60,000 nt of DNA, taken from the NCBI GenBank assembly GCA_905221605.1, contig CAJNDS010002246.1:1187429-1247428 (forward strand), read 5' to 3'. Positions 54,396 through 60,000 of the stretch are shown piece by piece. Position 1 is the first letter of the stretch. Each line of letters starts with the position of its first letter. This stretch comes from Symbiodinium natans (Eukaryota; Sar; Dinophyceae; Suessiales; Symbiodiniaceae). The notes under the pieces were generated by a model, which was not told where the DNA came from, made no database searches, and saw only the letters and a list, made by a program, of their open reading frames with translations. A program made the position numbers and the translations under genes.

Positions 54396-54544
54396 ATGGC
54401 TACTGGGCGACCAAGTACCCCTCAAAACCTCGAGCGATATGCAGCCAGGGTGCCTGGCGGACCGTCGCAGGAGGGACGGGGGGTTGCATTGGGATATGAG
54501 TTGTGGCGTGGGCTTTAGTTTAAGTTGTTTAGGGTGTTTGGGTT

Positions 54545-54604
54545 GGGGGGGGGGGGGGGGGTTCGTTTTTTTTTTTTTTTTTTTTTTTGTGGGGGGGGGG
54601 GGGG
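54545..54604 (+). repeat. G-run/T-run/G-run tract
   Basis: G-run, TTCG, T-run, GTG, G-run. Confidence 0.95.
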
Positions 54605-54801
54605 CTGATAATCGTGCCCTGTGCGCGGGGCCGCCTTTGATCAGCGAGAGCTTTGGCATTCTAAGCTTCCAGGCTGCGGTTTAACCGAATGGAGACGACT
54701 GAGTATTGGGGCCCAAAGTCCACATTGGACATGAACATTTGGATGCTACGATTGGTTCGGGAATAGTAAGTAAGGGCCTCTGTTTGGGGGAGATTTCGGA
54801 A

Positions 54802-54854
54802 AACCCTAAACCCTAAACCCTAAACCCTAAACCCTAAACCCTAAACCCTAAATC
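54802..54854 (-). repeat. CCCTAAA array
   Basis: About seven C-strand units. Confidence 0.95.
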
Positions 54855-54943
54855 CTCATGTTTATGTGGTAGCTGTTTGCATGGCACCGGTGCCTTCCAG
54901 GGTTCTGTGCCCTAAGTTGCCACAATTTCCATGTGTTCAGGGC

Positions 54944-55131
54944 TTGGGATGTTCCCCAATTATACTAACAGGGTTTAGGGTTTAGGGTTTAGGGTTTAGG
55001 GTTTAGGGTTTAGGGTTCAGGGTTTAGGGTTCAGGGTTTAGGGTTTAGGGTTTAGGGTTACTAACAGCTCCCTAATAGGGATTATAGTATCCCCTATTAC
55101 AATCCTTCTTAAGGACTGTCAGTATAAGGGG
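54944..55131 (+). mobile_element. TIR-A element split by a TTTAGGG array
   Basis: The left arm TTGGGATGTTCCCCAATTAT continues to ACTAACAG (54964-54971). A TTTAGGG array follows, then ACTAACAG again (55060-55067) and the rest of the element (CTCCCTAATAGGGATTATAG ... GGACTGTCAGTATAAGGGG). The extreme right terminus is missing. Confidence 0.8.
54971..55059 (+). repeat. TTTAGGG array inserted in a TIR-A element
   Basis: About twelve G-strand units including two TTCAGGG, bracketed by an 8-bp direct duplication of element sequence. Confidence 0.95.
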
Positions 55132-55224
55132 AGAGCACTGCTGCGGTCCAACCCTGCCCTGTGGCTGCGGCACGTCGGTGTGATGCTGTCGGCAACTGAC
55201 AGGGCTGCACTGGCTGAGAACAAG
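55132..55224 (+). CDS. Candidate host exon fragment
   Basis: Begins where the TIR-A right terminus should be; reads RALLRSNPALWLRHVGVMLS, then ATDRAALAENK. A donor-like AAG|GTCCGC at 55225 precedes the in-frame TAG. Leucine-rich and helical in texture. No family recognised. Confidence 0.42.
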
Positions 55225-56529
55225 GTCCGCTAGGTATGTACAAATCCTTATCAACCCCGCATGAGCACTTGTCATCCCAAGCAAGCGCACGACAAGCCCT
55301 GCAATCTAAACCCTTTGTTCTCCCAGTCTGCCGGGAAGGCCGGATGACCTTAGCAAAAACGGGCGTAGAGCCGTACAACCCCCTTCCTAAACCCCTGGCT
55401 GACGAACCCCGCACAGAAGAGCTGTGATATAGACATGTAAACCCTTGCCATCAGCCACCAATTTGGGTTTAGGGTTTAGGGTTTAGGGTTTAGTAGCCTT
55501 CAGGGTGAGGGTTTGTGGTTGAGGGCTTAGGGTAAAGGGTATAGGGTAGAGGGTAAGAAGGAACCCCTGGATGGCCTGGGGAAGCCAGGTGCCCTGGAGG
55601 AAGCTCCCATCTCTTGCGCAGCGGCGTGGCCAGGCCGCGAAGCGCTTTAGAGCTTCAGCCCGAAGAAACCTAAGGGGTTTTTGAGGTTTTTTAGGGGGGT
55701 TTAGAGGGGTTTAGAGGGGGTTTAAGGGGGCTTAGGGGGAGTTTAGGGGGGTTGGGGGCTTAGGGTATTTCTTGGTCTTCGCTGTTTTCCTGTGAGCTTC
55801 AGCAAGGCCGCACCCCGAAAGCCCACAAACCCTAAGAAAGGCTTGCAATGGGAACCCTAAAGCCGAAGAAATATGTGGGACCGAAGGAATATGTGCGCAT
55901 ATACCAGGTTTTTGTGGGACCCGAGGCCTTCAGTCTTCCTCTCGCTTCCACCCCTCCCCCCCCCCACCGCCCCCGATGGGCCAGGCCTCGCATGTCAGCA
56001 GCTTTGCGTGGCTCTGCCAGGACAGTAAATGGCTGGGGGAGGGGTTTTGGGGTTAGCGTGGTCAGTTCCCTTTACTACGTCCTTTTTGGGCTCTGTAAAG
56101 AATGTGGGCCACAGATACCATGATGCACTCATCTGAAAGCCGGCACGATTCCTGCAGCCCTTAATTAGGGAGGTATACCTGGTAGTACACCTCTTAAATT
56201 CCGAGTATGATGTAATGTTCGTAGTTACGGAGAGTTCTGGGTTGCCCTGCATTATTCCTGTCACATGTTCCGGTAAAGAGTGTGGGAAAAACCGAAAGTG
56301 ACTGCTTCACAGCCTCTTCAAGTTCGAGGGCAGGGCCACTGACTCTGACAGCAACATGGCGAGTCACCTCGATAACTTGACGAGTTGAATTCATCTCGAA
56401 CATCCTGACGCAGCCCTCGGCAACTGTTGAAATGACATATCAAGATGCATGCATGGTCCATACATCTATACGCGCTCAAGAGCACATCAAGAATTTCAAC
56501 GTCGAGACGCCGGCACGGGACGCAGAACC
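55225..56529. other. Unique stretch, no confident gene
   Basis: Short TTTAGGG block at about 55465-55492 and degenerate G-strand DNA at 55675-55770. Frames at 55109-55427, 55848-56123 and 55995-56403 lack recognisable domains. Confidence 0.5.
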
Positions 56530-56630
56530 CTGAACCCTAAACCCTAAACCCTAACCCCTAAACCCTAACCCCAAACCCCTAACCCCTAAACCCTAAACCC
56601 TAAACCCTAAACCCTAAACCCTAAACCAAC
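56530..56630 (-). repeat. CCCTAAA array
   Basis: C-strand units, the first half with CCCCTAA variants. Confidence 0.95.
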
Positions 56631-56637
56631 CCCCAAG

Positions 56638-56705
56638 GAGCTGAGGCCGACCACCTGGAGCTCTGGCAGCTGGGCTCTCGGACTCGCAAGGCGGGGGCCT
56701 CTGAG
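56638..56705 (+). CDS. Candidate host exon fragment
   Basis: After ACCCCCAAG the frame GAEADHLELWQLGSRTRKAG is open to the T-run at 56708. No family recognised. Confidence 0.35.
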
Positions 56706-56707
56706 GG

Positions 56708-56756
56708 TTTTTTTATTATTATTTTTTTTTTTTTTGGGGGGGGGGGGGGGGGGGGA
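56708..56756 (+). repeat. T-run/G-run tract
   Basis: T-rich run with ATTATT, then about 22 G. Confidence 0.95.
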
Positions 56757-56765
56757 GAATGGAAT

Positions 56766-56860
56766 GGTTCTGGGGAGGCTTTTTACCCTAAACCCTAAAC
56801 CCTAAACCCTAAACCCTAAACCCTAAACCCCTTTTTGGGTGGGTTCTGGGGAGGCTTTTT
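56766..56860. repeat. CCCTAAA array bracketed by a 19-bp duplication
   Basis: GGTTCTGGGGAGGCTTTTT occurs at 56766-56784 and again at 56842-56860. Between them are about six CCCTAAA units plus CCTTTTTGGGTG. Confidence 0.93.
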
Positions 56861-57329
56861 GGATACGTTTTCCAGGAGCCAGTATGGCGCCGTTTTCCCT
56901 TCATTCGGGGAAACATCGCCGCAGCGGGCTGCCCAAGGTTTCAAGTGCAGGGCTTGTCGTTTGGGAGCATTGGTATTTTGATATTGTGGGTGCTTTGTTC
57001 GCTTTGGCGCCGGGCAGGAAACTAGCCACAGCCGAAATGAAATAGCTGAAAGCATAGCACGAAAGACAGCCTGGCACGGATACTTCGCCAGGAACGCTCC
57101 ACCACAGAAAATCACTTTGGCAGCGCGCCACCTTGTCTGGGAGACCCTCATTCCTAAACCCTAATCCCCCCAAAAGCCGCCAATTCCTAAGCCTAAACCC
57201 TAAACCCTAAACCCTAATTATGGGGGGAGAGACTGTGGTCAAGCTGTTCCCTTGCTCTCCCTTGCTGCATCCCCCCAGATCACATTTTCCTCATGATCCT
57301 TAAATTCTGAAGCTTCTAAACCTTAGGTG
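56861..57329. other. Unique stretch, opposed open frames
   Basis: Frames on both strands over 56839-57173 are open for 68-111 codons and none has a domain. One of the minus-strand readings may be a real fragment, but I cannot choose. Short CCCTAAA block at about 57190-57218. Confidence 0.4.
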
Positions 57330-57335
57330 AAGCCC

Positions 57336-57390
57336 GAATTTAGGGTTTAGGGTTTAGGGTTTAGGGTTTAGGGTTTAGGGTTTAGGGTTT
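57336..57390 (+). repeat. TTTAGGG array
   Basis: About seven G-strand units. Confidence 0.95.
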
Positions 57391-59340
57391 GCTGTGATAG
57401 GGCGTAGGTGCTGTGAAGGTTAGGTTTCGGAACAAGTTCGAAAGCTTCGTGAGGTGCGAAGAGCAGCTTTGGCCCGATTGTGGAGGGCCATCTAACACTT
57501 TTCTCCCACCCCACGCCGTCCGAGGCGGCAAAGCCCGCCAAACCTATTCTTTTTAGGGTTTAGGCTTAAACTCAAGGCCACAGTCCACTGCTAAAAACTT
57601 ATTCAGTTTCATGAATTCGGGGTTGGGTCCGACACCAAGAAGGTGCAGGGGGGAGCTGGGGGGGGGGGCCAGGGGGGCCAGCGAGGGTAGAGAAACGGGA
57701 GCGAAAACCCACCCCGCCTGGCCTGGGTTGAGGGGCACGCGGCGAGGGGTCCCGGACCCCTCTGGGAATGGGCAGCGACGCGCAGGATCATGTTCCCGTG
57801 CCGGGCCCATCGTGGGCGCTACCGACCCCCATGTTGTGGGAGGTGGGCGAGCGGCCTGGGTCGGCTTGCGCCATCGAGGTCGACGGGCTTAAGCGCCGCC
57901 CCCAACGTAGCAGGGCGGCCTAGGCCCTGGGTTCAGGGCTTACCCCCCATCAGCCACCAAACCCCGTAAACCGATAAGCTCTAAACCCGAAACCCTGGAC
58001 CCTAAACCCCGAATCAATATCCGTCAATATCCCCCAAAATTTTGGGACCTTCTTGACCAGCCCTGGAAGGGAGGGGAGTCCTCTTGGTGCTTGGCGCTTG
58101 AAGGCAGGGGGCTTTGGTCAGGGTTTAGCGTTTTCGGGTTCAGTTTAGGGTTTTAGGGTTTGTGGTTTAGGACTTTAGGATTTAGGGCACCATAGCTAAT
58201 CCTTGGATTGCATTCTGGAATAGGATCCTTTAACAGTACCTTGCACTTGTCATGTGGTAGTCAGAAGGTCCGTAATTGGGTTTGTGGCTTTGGGGTTTAG
58301 GGGCTCTGGGCAGCTAGGGCCTTGGTCGTTTGGTGTAACTTGGGATGTTGCCCAAAACTTCTAACCCCCAGTGACCTCAGTGGTTAGGTTCGCGTAGAAA
58401 AGCCACAAAAGCCAAAAGGGTGCATCCTTTCATATCCCAGGCTACTGGAACTTTGCTACTGTAGGTCCATTCTTCGGGGAAACTAAATACAGTAACCATC
58501 ATATCCTCATTGAAATGCCCCAATCTCAGAACCCCAAAAAACCACATGTGAGCCTGAGCAAGCCAGCCTCCAACTCGGCATTGGCTATGCGGAATGGTTA
58601 AATGATGCTGAACTTCTTGGTATGCTATAAGGGATGATCGAAAGGTATGCCTAGCGTACATCCAGCCTGTTCCACAGCAAGGTTAGTGTAAGATGTCGGG
58701 CCCAGGCTGTAGGATTCAGGGTAGATTCAGACCTGAAAGCGTGCAGGAGAGCCTGGCAAGGAGCCATTTCCCAGCTCGAGTTGGTCCGCACCCCGCACTA
58801 CCAGGGGCGGAGCAGTTTTCAAGCTCAGAGGACTTTCAGACTTGAAGTTTCTCTCCTCGTGGCTTTTGAACTAAGTAAGTAGCCTAACCGCTGTAGCCCG
58901 ACCAACGAGTACTTGTGAACAGCTAGGTTGTCTTGGATCCTTAAAGGCCTAAACCCACAGTTACTCATGGATTCTTTGTTTTGAACCTGGTTCGTAACTA
59001 CGAACCCACAAACCCTAAGCTGTCTTAACCACCCTAAACTCATCAATCCTAACAAATAGCCCTATAAAAGTCTGGTTGAAAAGTGCCACAGGGCCGAAAA
59101 CAGAGGCGCCGGGGCAATGCTCGGGGCGGGTAGGGTGGGAGGGAGGGTACGGGGGGGTCCAGGGTTTAGGGTTGGGGGTTTAGGGTTCAGGATTTATACG
59201 GATCAGGTTTGATCTGGGACTTGGAGGTGTATGTAGAAATATAGCCAGGGGCTCAGGCAGCTTCGATACCCATAGTTGAAACCGAGCATGAGTCTTTTTT
59301 TTGGCGCTCTCAAAGCAGATCCGCCCGAGAGGTGTGGAAG
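57391..59340. other. Unique stretch, no confident gene
   Basis: GC-rich part at 57620-57920 with opposed Gly/Pro/Arg-rich frames, then mixed DNA. TTGGGATGTTGCCC at 58340 is a solitary TIR-A left end. A 94-codon minus-strand frame (58377-58661) has some coding texture but no domain. Confidence 0.45.
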
Positions 59341-59404
59341 CTTTAGGGTTTAGGGTTTAGGGTTTAAGGTTTAAGGTTTAGGGTTTAGGGTTTAGGTTTA
59401 GGGT
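59341..59404 (+). repeat. TTTAGGG/TTTAAGG array
   Basis: About nine G-strand units with two TTTAAGG variants. Confidence 0.93.
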
Positions 59405-59603
59405 AATTATTTGCATTCGCCTCGCCCTTAGCTAAGGACCCTAAACACGATATGAGATAAACCTAAACCCTAAACGTTGAACTCGAAGCCCGCAGTCTTT
59501 GCGGTCTTTTTCGGGGCTGTTCCGTCCGTTGTTCTCAGGCCTTCGGATGCAAGCCTCCTGCTGGTGGAGGATCCAGGAGGCAGGGGCCTCCCCACCCCCC
59601 CCC

Positions 59604-59685
59604 ACGGTTTAGGGTTTAGGGTTTAGGGTTTAGGGTTTAGGGTTTAGGGTTTAGGGTTTAGGGTTTAGGGTTTAGGGTTTAGGGC
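59604..59685 (+). repeat. TTTAGGG array
   Basis: About eleven G-strand units abutting the exon-like segment at 59686. Confidence 0.96.
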
Positions 59686-59844
59686 AAAGACGAAAAGGGC
59701 TTGGTCATCTCGCGCTGGGTTTCAGGGTTTGAGGGGTTCGAGTTCCTCATAGACGGTGTTGAGTCTGCTGCTCCCATACTCCAGAAGTTCGGCGTAAACT
59801 CGGCAAGAAAAACCCAAGGTCTGGGCCCGGGCTTGAGCTCCTAA
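59686..59844 (+). CDS. Candidate host exon fragment
   Basis: Open frame KDEKGLVISRWVSGFEGFEF, then LIDGVESAAPILQKFGVNSA, to a TAA at 59842-59844. Strong coding texture in the first ~40 codons. G-strand repeats left and C-strand right, the minority orientation. No family recognised. Confidence 0.42.
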   Translation, partial: KDEKGLVISRWVSGFEGFEFLIDGVESAAPILQKFGVNSARKTQGLGPGLSS

Positions 59845-60000
59845 ACCCTCGTCCTCAAACGTCAATAACCCAAACCCGAAACTCTAAAGCCCTAAACCAT
59901 ATCAATTCAACCCAAAACCCCCAAACCTAAACCCTAAATCCTAAACTTTAGCCGCACTTTAGCCCTAAACCTTAAACCTTAAACCCTACACCCTAAACCC
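59845..60000 (-). repeat. Degenerate CCCTAAA DNA to window end
   Basis: C-strand variants continue to the last base; the array is cut by the window edge. Confidence 0.9.

Noticed and set aside
57553-57892. GC-rich opposed frames of 60-93 codons
   Set aside because: Gly/Pro/Arg-rich on both strands as expected from high GC; no motif.
58377-58661. 94-codon minus-strand frame
   Set aside because: Some coding texture, but no domain, no splice context and no neighbour support.

Overview
The window looks like nuclear DNA of a dinoflagellate. Two things point that way. Plant/alveolate-type telomere repeats (TTTAGGG, or CCCTAAA on the other strand) are scattered in both orientations over almost the whole 60 kb. 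The one large gene-bearing object is a Ty1/copia-class LTR retrotransposon with the unusual domain set I associate with dinoflagellate elements: a CCCH finger in Gag, a methyltransferase-like domain ahead of integrase, and extra C-terminal modules. A green-lineage host also has TTTAGGG telomeres and cannot be excluded from sequence alone. No bacterial operon logic, rRNA gene, confident tRNA or CRISPR array was seen.

Layout. 1-23154: a mosaic of short telomere-type tracts, families of ~90-155 bp terminal-inverted-repeat elements (called TIR-A to TIR-G here), and ~60-190 bp islands that read like single host exons; a PAS-like gene fragment lies at 9026-9567. 23160-32497: the retrotransposon, with 325-bp LTRs that I read as identical, a 5-bp target duplication (ACCCT), a possible primer-binding site and a polypurine tract. 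It carries Gag (CCCH + CCHC fingers), protease, a Rossmann methyltransferase-like domain, integrase, a putative 2OG-Fe(II) oxygenase-like domain, reverse transcriptase, RNase H, two membrane segments and a SAP-like motif. Its coding capacity is spread over five overlapping open frames. 32498-40060: more telomere-type arrays, including homogeneous CCCCAAA and TAGGGGTC variants. 40060-46100: more AT-rich, with degenerate minisatellites, TA repeats and a regular array of paired palindromes at 42960-43505. 46100-60000: mosaic again, with a ten-unit ~58-bp minisatellite, T-run/G-run tracts and more exon-like islands.

Two themes deserve attention. First, the retrotransposon combines a methyltransferase-like and an oxygenase-like module with a normal copia core. 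Second, the telomere-type tracts do not behave like inert satellite. Several are bracketed by short direct duplications, as if inserted into pre-existing DNA. Most exon-like islands are arranged CCCTAAA - island - TTTAGGG, and some have AG and GT exactly at the island edges. That arrangement fits either intron-terminal inverted repeats or telomerase-capped fragments that were later joined. The exon-like islands are inferred from open frame and codon texture only; none was matched to a database.
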